A DNA stretch of 64,000 nt from Dichetophora obliterata (GCA_963920525.1 OY986436.1:11949967-12013966), one strand, 5' to 3'. Numbered from the stretch's first letter, positions 45,638 through 56,371 are shown. Made by a program: numbers and translations. Notes: generated from the sequence alone by a model not told the origin.

Positions 45638-45836
45638 TTAAAATTTTTATTATATAGTTTTTATACGTTTTTAAGTTACTAAAATTGAAAGAACGTCGAT
45701 TATGTTTTTGTAAACAGAAAATTTTTTTTACTTCTGCACTGACGAGAGGAACATATTTAAAAGATGATTTATCATCGTCTTATAGCCCCCTAATATTTCA
45801 GGAATAGAGCATAAAAATAGAGTTAATAAAAACTAG
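45638..45836 (-). pseudogene. hAT transposase C-terminal region, left arm copy
   Basis: On the minus strand it reads VSAEVKKIFCLQKHNRRSFN, the same region as in the right arm with changes (ERSFS has become KKIFC). It is more decayed than the right copy. Confidence 0.7.
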
Positions 45837-46028
45837 CATATATTTCTCCCTGTTACTCCTACAACAAGTAAAGGGCCGTTCGTAAATGTAGATTTCGTAA
45901 ATGCGCATTTAGCTCTCAGTGTGAAATGATGATAGTCTTACTTCGCTGCAACATTAATGACTGCTATAATGCCTCGGTTGAGAAAGCTATCTACAGAACA
46001 AGTAGCTATTTCTATTGTGTTGGCACAC

Positions 46029-46195
46029 ATTGGCCGCATTCTAGCCGAAAAAGTGCTCAAGAACTGTTCCACAACTTTCGGGCTGAATGGTATGCTCTCA
46101 CAGAACATGTTCCTTGAGATGTCACAATTTATATAGCGAAAATATTTTATGCTACTTCGCTACTTGAGCACTTTTTCGGCTAGAATGCGGCCATT
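46029..46195. mobile_element. Small foldback/MITE with perfect 30-bp arms
   Basis: 46032-46192: GGCCGCATTCTAGCCGAAAA and ten more bases are repeated exactly, inverted, at the right end. ATT stands on both sides (46029-46031, 46193-46195), a possible 3-bp duplication. It lies just upstream of the gag fragment. Confidence 0.75.
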
Positions 46196-46199
46196 GCGA

Positions 46200-46797
46200 A
46201 ATTTAATCAATGTGTACAACGGCTGGCGTTCACGGCGGACATTAATTCTAGAGTGCAATTGCAGAATGATTTGAAGGTCATGATGTCGTCTTGCAAAACA
46301 AGCGCTGTTTCTAACAAAGAGAATGACGTTGGTCCTGTTTCCAAGCCTTTTAAGTTCGATTCAAATAATGCGGCTGTAAAATGTTATCGATGAATTTATT
46401 TGGTCACAAAGCATCATCGCGCAGAAAGATTGAGTCCACACCATTTCAAGCTGAGTCTCTAAGACAGTAATCAACACGGTCTCCGATTACATGCTACAAG
46501 TGTAATAAAGAGGGTCACCATGCCTCAAGTTGTTGGAACGGTAGAGCTTATTGCGGTAACTTTGGTAAACCAAACGAAAAGCGGTTGGACATTTGCAGCA
46601 CTACTGTTCCTGAAGGAATTCTGCAGCAATCGGGTGAGAACTTCCCTTTTTATTTTGACTCGGGAGCGGAGTGTTCTCTTTTAACAGAATCTATCTCATG
46701 TAGATTAAGTGGCGAACACATCAATACTTTAGTTAAAATGATTACTATGGGACAGACCTGTGTGAAGAGTACTCTCCAGATCTTGTCCATTGTACAA
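46200..46797 (+). pseudogene. Ty3/gypsy-type gag zinc knuckles and protease fragment
   Basis: The plus strand gives a gag C-terminal stretch (VQRLAFTADINSRVQLQND), a first knuckle remnant with a stop (KCYR, then NLFGHKAS-like in another frame), and a second complete knuckle CYKCNKEGHHASSC. It continues into an aspartic protease with the active-site motif FPFYFDSGAECSLL and then LQILSIVQI. Gag nucleocapsid followed by protease is the order of Ty3/gypsy-type pol. Homology stops at about 46797, where the RTE element begins. No LTR, RT or integrase is present, so this is a fragment. Confidence 0.8.
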
Positions 46798-49700
46798 ATA
46801 CTTACTAACTTAGTTGGCGCTACAACCGTATGTCGGTCTTGGCCTCATCTAAGAATTTGCGCCAGCCATTTCTGTCTTTCGCTTGCCGGCGCTAGTTGGA
46901 AATTCCAAGCTTCGTCAGGTTGTCCTCTATTTGGTCTTTCCAACGAAGATGCGGTCGTCCTATTCTGCGTTGACCGCCGCTGGGTACCGAATCGAATGTT
47001 TTCTTCACTGGAGCATCGTCTTTCATGCGCTGAACATGACCAAGCCAGCGAAGCCGCTCGATTTTAATGCGCTTGACTATGTCGATGTCAGCGTACAGCT
47101 CATACAGTTCATCATTCCACCGTATTCGGTACTCGCCATTGACGCAGATTGGTACGTAGATCTTACGAAGAATCTTGCCCTCGAATGCTGCTAAAGTCTT
47201 TTCATTTGAACTGCTCAGCGCCTTGGTTTGTGATACATAAAGTAAGACGGGCATGATGAGCGATTTATAGAGCGTGATTTTCGTTCGTCGAGAGAGGGCT
47301 CTGCTTCTCAATTGTCTACTGAGCCCAAAGTAACACCTGTTGGCAACAGTTATTCTTCGTTTGATCTCAATGCTGATGTCGTTGGTTGAGTTTATGCTGG
47401 ATCCCAGATAAACGAAGTCTTTAACAACCTCGAAGGAGGTATTGTCAACTGTAACGTGGGTTCCAAGATGCTGGGACTGTTTGTTTGTTGACACTAAGTA
47501 TTTCGTCTTATCTGCATTCACTGCCAGACCCATTCGACTTGACTCTCTTTCTAATCTGGAAAATGCTGCACTGACTTCGCGCGTATTATGACCAATGATA
47601 TCGATGTCATCAGCATACGCAAGCAGCATAACACTCTTGTAGAATATTATGCCACTACGTCTCAGATCAGCAGCTCGGATGATCTTTTCCATCATAAGGT
47701 TGAAAAAGTCGCACGATAAGGAATCACCTTGTCTGAAACCTCATTTGGTAATAAATGGTGGGGAGAGGTCCTTCCCGATTTTAACTGCGCTGCTGGTGTT
47801 GCTCAGTGTCATCCTGCAAAGTCATATTAGTTTTGCAGGTATACCAAATTCAAACATGGTGGAGTACAGGTGCTACCTTAGTGGGCTGTCGAAGGCGGCT
47901 TTGTAGTCGACAAAAAGATGGTGGGTGTCGACTTGTTTTTCTTGAGTCTTCTCTAAGATTTGTCGTAGCGTGAAAATTTGGGCGATGGTGGACTTTCCAG
48001 GTCTGAAGCCACACTGATAAGGTCCGATCAGTTCGTTTACAATGGGCTTCAATCTTTCACATAAAACGCTCGACAGGAACTTATATGCGATATTAAGAAG
48101 GCTTATCCCACGGTAATTGGCACAGATAGTGGGATCGCCTTTCTTGTGGATTGGGCAGAGCACACTGAGATTCCAATCGTTCGGAATGCATTCTTCCGAT
48201 CATATTCTGCAAAGAAGCTCGAGTATGCATTTAAATAGAGCTTCGCCTCCGTTCTTAAACAGCTCAGCAGGTAAGCCATCAGCTCCCGCGGCTTTGTTAT
48301 TTTTAAGCCGAGCTATAGCTGTCAGAACTTCATCATAGTCGGGCAGCGGAACCTCGACGCTGTCATCCGCAATTGGGGTTTCCGGAATATCATCTCTATT
48401 GGCGAGATTGTTGTCAGCGTCGCCATTTAGAAGCTTAGAGAAGTGTTCCCTCCATAACGTCAGTGTACTCTGGACATCTGTCACTAGATTCCCGTTTTCA
48501 TCCTTGCAGGAAGAGGCCCCGGTTTTAAAACTATCGGCAAGGCGTCTTATTTTTCGAAAAATCTCCAGCTCGCGCTTTTCTGCCTCTCTTTTTTCCGCCT
48601 AAAAATACGTCTCTTTTCCCTCCTCTTTTTTTTGTATTGCTCCTTATCAGCGCGCGTTACAACCGACTGCAGGGTGGCTTTGTAGGCGGCGTCTTTCTCC
48701 GCAGTGGCGTCGCGACACTCCTGGTCGTACCACTGGTTTCGGCGAGGGTGGTGGTAGCCAATCATCTCTTCAGCAGCCGCACGCATGGAGTTGGAAATGT
48801 GTGTCCACTGCGCACATATATCATCGATTGGAAGAGTGCTTTGAAGCAGGAGTGAGAGTCGAGTGGCGAAAGCTGCAGCTTGTCGACGTCTAGCTTTCTC
48901 TGTGTAGGGTTGCGTGTATTCTTAGCTGCGCACAGACGTGTACTGATCTTGGTTGCAACAAGATAGTGATCCGAGTCAATGTTTGCACCACGGATCGTGC
49001 GTACATCCAATACACTGGAAGAGTGCCTTCCGTCTGCCAAAACGTGATCAATTTGGTTTTTTGATGAGGGGACATTCAGGTGGCTTTATGAATATTGAGA
49101 TGCTTGAATCTAGTGCTACTTAAGACCATGTTTCGTGCTGCGGCGAAGTCAATCAGCCTCATTCCGTTATCGGAGGTGTTGTGTTGTCGTGGAGGCTGAA
49201 CTTTCAGACTGTTGGACCAAAAATATTTTCCTTGCCCACCTTAGCGTTGAAGTCACCAAGCACGATTTTTACGTCGTGACGGGGGCAGCGCTCGTAAGCA
49301 TTTTCAAGACGCTCGTAGAAAATTTCCTTGATCTCATCGTCCTTGTCTTCTGTCGGAGCGTGCGCACATATTAGGCATATATTAAAAAATTTAACCTTGA
49401 TGCGGATTATGGCAAGTCGTTCGTTCACATGTGTGAATCGCAGGACGTGGGGCCGTAGTCTCTTGCCAACTGCAAATCCGCATCCAAACTCGTGTTTCTC
49501 CGCATGGCCGCTGTAGTAGATATCACAGGGTGCATGCCGAATGCAACCCTGTCCCTTCCATCGCATTTCTTGGATAGCAGTGATATCAGCTTTGTATCTT
49601 TCGAAGACATCAGTCAGTTGGATAGAGGCACCTTCCCAATTAAGGGTTCGGACATTCCAGGTGCATATCCGTAAATCATTATCAGTTTTTCGTTTGCGGT

Positions 49701-49985
49701 AGTCGTTATCAGATTTGGGGATCATTTTTCTTCTTTTCTTATTTGTTTTCATTGAAATTGGTTTTTACGGGTGCGCTTCAAATCCGACGCACAACCTATT
49801 TTAAGCCTAGGGAGGCCCGCCGCTCAGATTAGCCGCCAAACTAACGGTTGCCAGTTTTGACGTTGCCCAGGAAACACCACGTGGAGGTTTGAGGCGATTT
49901 CACAAGGATTATGCTGGCCTCGCCAGGTTGTGACAGTCAGACATGTTACCCTGTAAAGGTTCGCCTACGGTTTCCCTAAACCTAA
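46798..49985 (-). mobile_element. RTE-clade non-LTR retrotransposon relic
   Basis: About 3.2 kb on the minus strand, nearly full length: a 5' UTR-like GC-richer segment (49985-49755), endonuclease, linker, RT and C-terminal region, ending near the gypsy fragment. Base composition is clearly more GC-rich than the surroundings. A second, shorter copy lies at 62.88-63.99 kb. Confidence 0.88.
46892..49752 (-). pseudogene. RTE polyprotein (endonuclease-RT), broken by frameshifts
   Basis: The endonuclease is best preserved (49752-49204): LRICTWNVRTLN, the catalytic Glu in ITAIQEMRWKGQG, LICAHAPTEDKDD, and VLGDFNAKVG. After frame changes come IDHVLADGRH and NIDSDHYLV pieces (49.1-48.9 kb), a basic linker with EMIGYHHPRRNQWYDQEC, then RT: NNKAAGADGLPAELFK, NYRGISLLNIAYK, CGFRPGKSTIAQIF, VDYKAAFDS, GFRQGDSLSCDFFN and the catalytic LAYADDIDIIG (about 47.61 kb). 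The C-terminal region has LRWLGHVQRMKDD and RPHLRWKDQIEDNL. These motifs are those of insect RTE elements, whose endonuclease is often mis-annotated as craniofacial development protein 2-like. At least five frame breaks make it inactive. Confidence 0.9.
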
Positions 49986-49989
49986 GCAG

Positions 49990-50320
49990 GATTTCGATGA
50001 CATTTTTAGAGAGTTTTAAGTTATTTTATTGTAATTTTTGAAAATTTTTAATTTTTAGAGCATTTTCGGTTTTTTAGGTAATTTTTGTGTAATTTTAAAA
50101 TAATTTTTTTCGATTTTTTCTTACTAAAAAAAGTTAAAATGCAAATTTTTAAACAAATTCCTTAAATAATAGAGTCGCTTCAATCAAAAACAGTACCTCT
50201 CGAAAAAGGAGTATATAGCTTTGTATATAGGCCTATATGAAAATAAAACTCTGCGCGTGGTGAAACTGACGAAAGGGTATGTAGAAAGATGAAACAAGTG
50301 TAAGATAAAAACTCAGGATG
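49990..50320. other. Remnant of hAT subterminal sequence
   Basis: TTTTTTAGGTAATTTTTGTG near 50075 resembles the TTTTTTAGGTCATTTTTGTC repeats of the right hAT end. Otherwise nothing seen. Confidence 0.4.
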
Positions 50321-50395
50321 TGCTAGTTTTTATTAACTCTATTTTTATGCTCTAGGGGGAAAAAATTTTAATATTATGCCATTAGAAGAGGAACT

Positions 50396-50570
50396 GACAT
50401 CCGATGACATAGCGTCTTTTAAATAGTATGTTGCTCTTTTCAGTGCAGAAGTAGAAAGAAGTTTTTCTGTTTACAAAAACATTTTGCCAGAAAATCGACG
50501 TTCTTTCAATTTTAATAACTTAAAAATGTACCTTATAATACACTATAAAGCTATGTACAAAATAAATTTT
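50396..50570 (+). pseudogene. hAT transposase C-terminal dimerisation region, right arm
   Basis: Reads FSAEVERSFSVYKNILPENR, then RSFNFNNLKMYLIIHY. The AExERSFS...R...NL pattern is the conserved hATC region near the C-terminus of hAT transposases, which mediates dimer formation. Only this last part of the gene survives. The upstream catalytic domain is gone or replaced by the enclosed insertions. The coding strand runs toward the right terminal repeat, as expected for a hAT 3' end. Confidence 0.8.
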
Positions 50571-50719
50571 AAGTTCAGTAATGTTTTATTTTTAAGCTTT
50601 ATTTTTTTATGTAATTGTTTGCGTTTTTTAGGTCATTTTTGTCAGTTTTTTTGTCATTTGCTGCAGTTTTTAGGTCATTTTATACAGTTTTTTAGGTCAT
50701 CAAAATCCGAGCCCTGGTT

Positions 50720-51640
50720 TTAAGAGATACATAGCTTCGTACTACAATAGAAAGTTGATTTAAATAGTGTTCTATTGTACATTTGATTGAGTTGATTGAT
50801 GAGTTTTGCTCAATTCTCATTATTGAGGTAATCTCAATGACTTAAAAATAGGTATGTTAAAAAAAACAATGTGAGGTATTTTTAAAAACATCGTTAGGAG
50901 TTACTTAACTATATGTAAAACACATGAATAGCTTAAATGTTGATTAAAATATTGAAAGCATATAATGAAAATATATTGTGATGAAGAATAATCTTAACCC
51001 CTATGGGTATTAGGAGATTCCAGAGCAATCAAAGTTTGTGCATCTAGTTCTTTTCTATTAAAAACTAGTTGGTGCGAAAATTAACCGAATCGGTCAACTT
51101 ATGCGTGGACCTAGTTCTTTCATAGCAACAACTAGCTTGTGTGGAAAGGAACGAAATCGGCCGACTAATTTGCCCACCCCTCATATAACTTAAGTCGTTA
51201 AGGTGACATATTTCCCCAAAAAAGCATCCCAGAGCAAGATGCTTAGATAGAGAGGTTTTTGATAATTTTATATTTTTTAAAAATATAACTTAAGTGTATT
51301 TACTTTAATAATTAACGTAAAAAATTTGTATGTTATGGCTCTTATTCCTTTGACAGAATCTAGAAAATTTACTAAAAAGATACTTTTTGGTAAAATATGT
51401 GAAGAATTACATTATAAACTAAAAAACAATAAATTAAAATTGGTCAATTAGTTTGTTTGCAGTAGTGTGGCCCGTTTTGAAAAAATATGTTTCGAGAAAA
51501 ATTCGTTTTCAGATACTCTGGTTAGTTAAAGGTACTCTTGCGCACAGGGTTTTAAGCGCCAAACCGCTGAATCTGTATTATAAGCGGGATTAATTTGATA
51601 TATTTTTACATATTCTGGAATAGTATCCATGTTCTTGAAC
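50720..51640. other. Spacer with a two-copy ~60-bp repeat
   Basis: CTAGTTCTTT...ACTAGTTGGTG...GAATCGG at 51046-51092 is repeated imperfectly at 51111-51155. No gene. Confidence 0.5.
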
Positions 51641-51642
51641 AA
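51640..51642 (+). other. Left target duplication CAA of the CACAGTG element
   Basis: CAA precedes CACAGTG; CAA also follows CACTGTG at 55873-55875. Confidence 0.6.
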
Positions 51643-52292
51643 CACAGTGCAACACGAAAAAAATAACCATATACGGACACAACTACGTGATAAAAGACAA
51701 AAAAAACCCCCTGTCTCACAGTTTTGCCCAAAGTCCTCCAGGTTTTTTTTATGGGCCCCCAAAGATGTGGGGCCTCGGTATCATTTTTGCAAAAAAATTA
51801 TCGTTTTCTCATGCTCATATCTTGCAAACCGTTCGGAATTTTGATTTACTCTCTGAGGCAAAGCTCTTGTCATAAAGAACAAAAATTGCGAACATATAAA
51901 ATCAAAAAAAACTTCATCTTCAAGGTCAAAATCGCAAAAAAACTTTAAAAAATGAGCGAAAAATGGCGCAAAAAGCGTTTTTTTTTATTTTCCGCTTATA
52001 CGAACAAATTTACTTTAAGAAAAATGCGCCAATTTTCTTTGGCCTGGTAGAGCTTACAGCGCTGATTAAAACCCCAAAGTTTTTTTAAGGAGGCCGATCC
52101 AGTTGTAGCTCTTGTCATGTTTAATGTCTTGTATGTTTAATTTACGCTCAAAAATTAAATATGCCTGGCCAGAACCATGTGTTTGTCCAAGGGTTAACAC
52201 CGTTTAGGTAGCGCTTAGGTATCACGCACCGACCGCAGCTGCACAGGCAATGCAGTAAGCTCAGCACACGCAACAAGGGACGCAGCACACAA

Positions 52293-52300
52293 TATAAAAG
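52293..52300 (+). promoter_or_regulatory. TATA box of the transposase-like gene
   Basis: TATAAAAG lies just inside the left inverted arm, about 200 bp before the first recognisable coding sequence, in GC-richer DNA with CTCACATCG 22 bp downstream as a possible start site. Confidence 0.55.
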
Positions 52301-52500
52301 CGACACGACGCTCACATCGAGGCATTACACAGCGCGACGAGAGCTTAGCGGTGAAAGTTATAAATTGAAAGTAAAAAAAGTGAAAGCGCTAGAGCATAAT
52401 TCGCATACAACATTGGCAACAACATTGGCAGTGTGTCGCCAATGTTATAACAATCTCATGGCATGGTTGAGTGGAGGCAAACATAGTATGCAGTATTGAA

Positions 52501-54127
52501 AGCCGGTAAACTGGATTAATCTCCCAGGTGATCATGATGAAACCAGTTGCTATGCATGCGTAAATTGCACATGTGGTCTAAATCGATATGCTGAGAGGAA
52601 CAAAAGTTATAAAGCAACTGTAACAGCTACACTACCAGTGCTTGCACCTGAAAATTTTGTATCACCAAGGCCGCCAACTGCAGATCGTAGTACAGAATGT
52701 ACAGGAATGACTAGAGCAAGTGGTGTTACTTATGAAGATCCATTTGATACCGATTATGAGCCCCAACAGGGAAGAGATGGACCACAACTAATAACACAAA
52801 TGGAAATGGATTTCATTGTGGCCATATTGGGACTATCGCAAAGACTTGCCATATTTTTGACGGCGTTTTTAAAGCAAAGAAAACTCACACATGGTAATGT
52901 GAACTCTACGGCGTACCGCAAACGGCAAGCTGAATTTCAGAGCCTCTACACTCTAAATTATGACAATTCGTTCATGTAAAAGCTTTGGTGCAACGATGTA
53001 AAAGCTTTGGTGGTAAAAATGGGAATGAACTACATCGCTAGTGAGTGGAGATTACTTATTGATGCTTCTGTTTCAAGCTTGAAAGCAGTGTTGTTGCATG
53101 TGTCGAACCGAAAACCTTCCATTCCGCTAGCAATGGGTATTAACATGAAAGAAAGCTATGAAACATTGAAAGATACAATGGAAAAAATCAAAGACTACGA
53201 AAATAAATGGAAGATTTGCTGTGATTTGAAGGTCATCAACATTTTGCAAGAGATCATCGATAAGGGCGGCTTTCCAAAATTCGTTTGTTTTCTTTGTAAT
53301 TGGAATTCGCGCTCACCTCTGAATCAATACCAATGTAATTCGTGGAGACCAAGAGGAAGTGTGGAGGAGCAAATGAAACAACATAAACTGAGGAATGCAC
53401 CTTTAATAGACAATACACAAGACATCTTGCTGCCACCGCTCCACATAAAATTGGGAATTGTTAAAAAATTTATCGAAGTGGTCGTTGTAAATTGTTCAAA
53501 CGCATTCGACTATTTGAAAAACGTTTTTCCAAAGCGTAGCGATGACAAAATTAAAAAAGGTATTGTAGTAAATTTAAAACGAATTTTTGCTCACCTCGTT
53601 GTACTATTTTCACTTTGTTAATGTTTTTTTTTCTGTCTTTATTTTTTGGCTTCATTTCACAGGCGTACTTAATAGCCCTGACATTAGAGAACTATTCAAG
53701 AGCAACTTTGAATCATCGCTTCATGATTATAATCATTCAATTGCACCTTCAGCGTGTATGCACCAGAGTCTTGGGAGGGGATCGAGACGCGGAACCGGAA
53801 GCAAGAGAATGGGTGAAAGAAATGCTGTATTATTTTGAGAAAATCGGCACATCGATGACACTAAAGCTGCATTTTCTTCATTTTCATTTTGACGATTTTA
53901 TCAAACAACTCCCTACCGAATCCGATGAGCAAGTAGAACGGTTTCACCAAACCACAATGCTCATGGAAAAACGGTACAAAGGCAAAAAACTCGACTCATT
54001 TCAGGTATGTTGGTGGAGTCACAAGATCACCCTGTATGATGTTAATGAAGTATCTGAAGAAGAAAAAGCTGATGATGGAGTGCAGTCTGGAAGTAACGTG
54101 GCTGTGGACACCATAAGTTCTGAATAA
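52501..54127 (+). pseudogene. Transposase-like gene of an uncharacterised repetitive insect family
   Basis: One frame is open from about 52501, with a possible metal-binding CYACVNCTCG (from about 52549), through LITQMEMDFIVAILGLSQR and AYRKRQAEFQSLYTL to an in-frame TAA at 52977-52979. It continues in the same frame as CNDVKALVVKMGMNYIASEW, RLLIDASVSSLKAVLLH, WKICCDLKVINIL, FVCFLCNWNSRSPLNQYQ and LLPPLHIKLGIVKKFI. A 103-bp GT-AG intron follows, then SPDIRELFKSNFES. After a frameshift near 53775 come MTLKLHFLHFHFDDF and SDEQVERFHQTTMLMEKRY. I recognise this as a protein repeated in many insect and cnidarian genomes, annotated only as uncharacterised. Asp in LLIDAS and CDLKV and Glu in DEQVERFHQ could be catalytic (inference). 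Confidence 0.8.
53560..53662 (+). other. Spliceosomal intron in the transposase-like gene
   Basis: Donor AAAAAG|GTATTGTAG, acceptor TTCATTTCACAG|GCGTAC with a T-rich tract. Removing it joins DDKIKKG to VLNSPDIREL in frame, which agrees with the family's continuous sequence. Confidence 0.8.
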
Positions 54128-54300
54128 GAGTCAGATTCGGACGATTTGGACGACGATTTGGATCCACAACTTAAGAGAGTGCGATTTGCAAGTCCAGGGC
54201 CATCAACATTATAAACATAATACGAATATTTTTGTTTATAATTTTTGCAATAGATAGCATAGTATTGTAGTGCCATCCCTGCCATCCCTGCTGAGGCTAC

Positions 54301-55307
54301 TAAGGGGTCGTCCATAAACTACGTTACCAATTTAGGGGGGGAAGGGGTTTTGAAATGCACTACGAAGTAACGGTAGGGGGGGAGGTGTTTAGATATTGTA
54401 ACGTTACCAAAAATTAAAAAAATCGACGAAAAACCTATAATTAATAACACAATCATTTCAAAAAATTTTAACCTTACATATTTATGTTTGATCGTCTAAA
54501 TTGATGGTTAACTTTTGTTACAACGATTTCTTCCACCACCTTTTCCCTCGACACAGGAACCTTTTGGTATTCCTTCACCATCTCAGCACACGTCTGAAAA
54601 ATTTGGGTCTTTGCTTTTGCGACAGGCTTTGACGTTAAGGCCTAAATGTTCTTGATCAAAGGAGATACCGTATGACATGTACTGTCTTTCTCAGAAAGAA
54701 GAAATCGGTTCAAGGTCGTGTCCTACCTGCGGCTTGTATTTCGTTTTTAAAACTTCTATGAATTGCCATAAATTTGTATTATATCGTTTACAATAAATCG
54801 GAATAAAAAATACTATTTAAATAAATCAATTTTCAGAAAGCATTAACACAAAAACACAGAACTTGATGCTGCTCGGGTGCAGCCTGGATGTCAAAGACCA
54901 GGTGAATTTCTTTGCGTTAGAAATGAGGATTCACCTGAATGGGTCGACATAGAATCCGATAAAAAATTCTATTTTGAAGAATCCTCAACAAAGCTACCAG
55001 CTTCTTCTATCCCAGTGATTGAGAGCATCGAATCTTGGATCGCAGATGGAATAGCTTCTACAGATGATATTAATTATTGATTTTTTTCCAATTGTTCCTT
55101 TAATGTATCTAGTCATATTAGTCACTAATACTAGTGAAAATTGTCAGAGCTAGTCAAAATATATAATCATTCGAATGAATTAATTTCATATGTCACGTTA
55201 CTTTATGGGGGGGAGGGGTTTTGAAAAGCACTACTAAAAGTAACGCAGGGGGGAGGGGGTAAAAAAAACCGGAAAATCAGTAACGTAGTTTATGGACGAC
55301 CCCTAAT
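54301..55307. mobile_element. TAA-flanked element with GGGGTCGTCCATAAAC ends
   Basis: The element proper is 54304-55304 (1,001 bp). GGGGTCGTCCATAAACTACG and its exact complement form the ends; TAA on both sides fits PIF/Harbinger or ISL2EU-type insertion. G-rich subterminal GGGGGGGAGG blocks and GAAATGCACTAC/GAAAAGCACTAC repeats lie near both ends. It sits between the end of the transposase-like gene and the right arm of the surrounding element. Confidence 0.85.
54838..55080 (+). pseudogene. Possible terminal exon in the nested element
   Basis: An acceptor-like AATCAATTTTCAG precedes 54838. From 54847 one frame is open for 78 codons to TGA at 55078-55080, including RPGEFLCVRNEDSPEWVDIE, SSTKLPASSIPVIESI and ESWIADGI. 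The sequence looks like protein rather than chance, but I do not recognise it. It may be a leftover of the element's own gene. Confidence 0.4.
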
Positions 55308-56099
55308 CCCTACAACACTGAATCAAATTAAATGAAAATTAAAAAATTTTCGGGAAATTTTTCACTTTTGCGGCTACCTAAGCGCTACCTAAACGGTGTT
55401 AAGAATCATTCCTAGGAAGTTCATATGTTCTAGAAAGTTGTTTATTGAGATACTAGGTTCATTTTTGTAGTTGATTATTTCCTTGAATTTTGAACGGTTT
55501 GCTACCTGTGGATCTGACAGGGGAAAAAGTTAAAAAAAAAATTGAATTTTTTAAAGTTTTTTGCGATTTTGACCTTGAAGATTAAGTTTTTTTATTTTAT
55601 ATGTTCACAATTTTTGTTCTTTATGACAAGAGCTACAACTTTGCCTCAGAGAGTAAATAAAAATTCCGAACGGTTTGCAGTATATAAGCTTGAGAAAATG
55701 ATCATTTTTTTGCAAAAATGACACCGAGGCCCCACATCTTTGGGGGCCCATAAAAAAAACCTGAAGGACTTTGGGCAAAACTGGGAGACAGGGGTCTTTT
55801 TTTTGGTCTTTTATCACGTAGTGATGTCCGTATATGGTTATTTTGCCATGACTTAAAAAATTACACACTGTGCAATAATCAATTAAAAAAAAATTTTATT
55901 TTCAACAAATTGATTGCCTAAAACAAAACCTCCCTTAACATATTTTGCCCATTAACAATATAAAACAATGTTACACGATGTGTTAACAAAAAAAAAAGGA
56001 AACTAATTCAGTTTGTTATTTAATTATCTAATTTATTTTGTTTTTCTATAACACTTTACAATATTAAAATTATGATAAAAAATTGAAATAAAAACTATT

Positions 56100-56371
56100 T
56101 CAAACAATGCAGATTACTTCTTCCTTCAAAAGTTCCGAAAATTTTTCTATCAAACGCTCCTTCCTGTTCCTACAAGAGAGCCACTTTGTTAGTATTTTGC
56201 TAGAAAAACTAGTGAATTTATTTTTAATAGATCTTAAAGACTCCTTATCAGCATCGACAAGATAAAATTTTGATTCAACAAACTTTAATACATTTTCGTT
56301 TCTTTCGTTCTTCGAAAATTTGCACCACATTTCATTTAATTCCCATTTAGTGATGGAGACTGTGTACTCTA
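56100..56371 (-). CDS. Possible last exon of an unrecognised gene
   Basis: A 90-codon minus-strand frame reads TVSITKWELNEMWCKFSKNE, NVLKFVESKFYLVDADKESL and KWLSCRNRKERLIEKFSELL to a TAA near 56100. Directly upstream on that strand is a TTTCCTTTTTTTTAG acceptor-like sequence (about 56372-56386). The longer ORF upstream of it has no ATG and low-quality sequence. Charged, helical character suggests coding, but I know no family. It could belong to a host gene or another transposon; nothing on either side resolves this. Confidence 0.3.

Larger units (their letters stand above)
44827..50716. mobile_element. Inverted pair of hAT ends enclosing other insertions
   Basis: The left edge TAGGGCTCGGATTTTGATGA and the right edge, read inward, CAGGGCTCGGATTTTGATGA start long inverted arms with repeated TGACCTAAAAAACTG subterminal motifs. 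Arms continue, after an insertion at about 44960-45638 in the left one, to TTAATAAAAACTAGCA (45820-45836; inverted at 50323-50340). Both arms encode the hAT C-terminal dimerisation region, in opposite directions. Flanking 8-mers agree in only four positions, so a single-insertion origin is unproven. Confidence 0.75.
51643..55872. mobile_element. 4.2-kb DNA transposon with CACAGTG ends and ~330-bp inverted arms
   Basis: Ends are CACAGTG/CACTGTG with CAA on both sides, compatible with the 3-bp duplications of the CMC (EnSpm/CACTA) group. Arms match for about 330 bp (51670-51950 with 55555-55850; landmarks ATAACCATATACGGACA, TTTTGCCCAAAGTCCT, GCAAACCGTTCGGAAT, TTCAAGGTCAAAATCGCAAA). After a non-matching stretch, a second exact 26-bp inverted pair ends the arms at 52194-52220 and 55373-55399 (ACACCGTTTAGGTAGCGCTT). 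Inside are a TATA promoter, a decayed intron-containing gene and a nested 1-kb element. Confidence 0.82.

Noticed and set aside
46892..47194. Plus-strand ORFs continuing the gypsy protease frame
   Set aside because: Beyond about 46797 the DNA is antisense to the RTE element, so the frame is a chance extension.
51643..51649. RAG/Transib origin from the CACAGTG heptamer
   Set aside because: No nonamer-spacer pattern, no Transib-type protein motifs and no 5-bp duplication (AACAA vs CAATA); the 3-bp CAA fits better.
52638..52640. 52638 as start of the transposase-like gene
   Set aside because: The codon is GTG and the frame is open well upstream to about 52501; the true start probably lies in an earlier exon.
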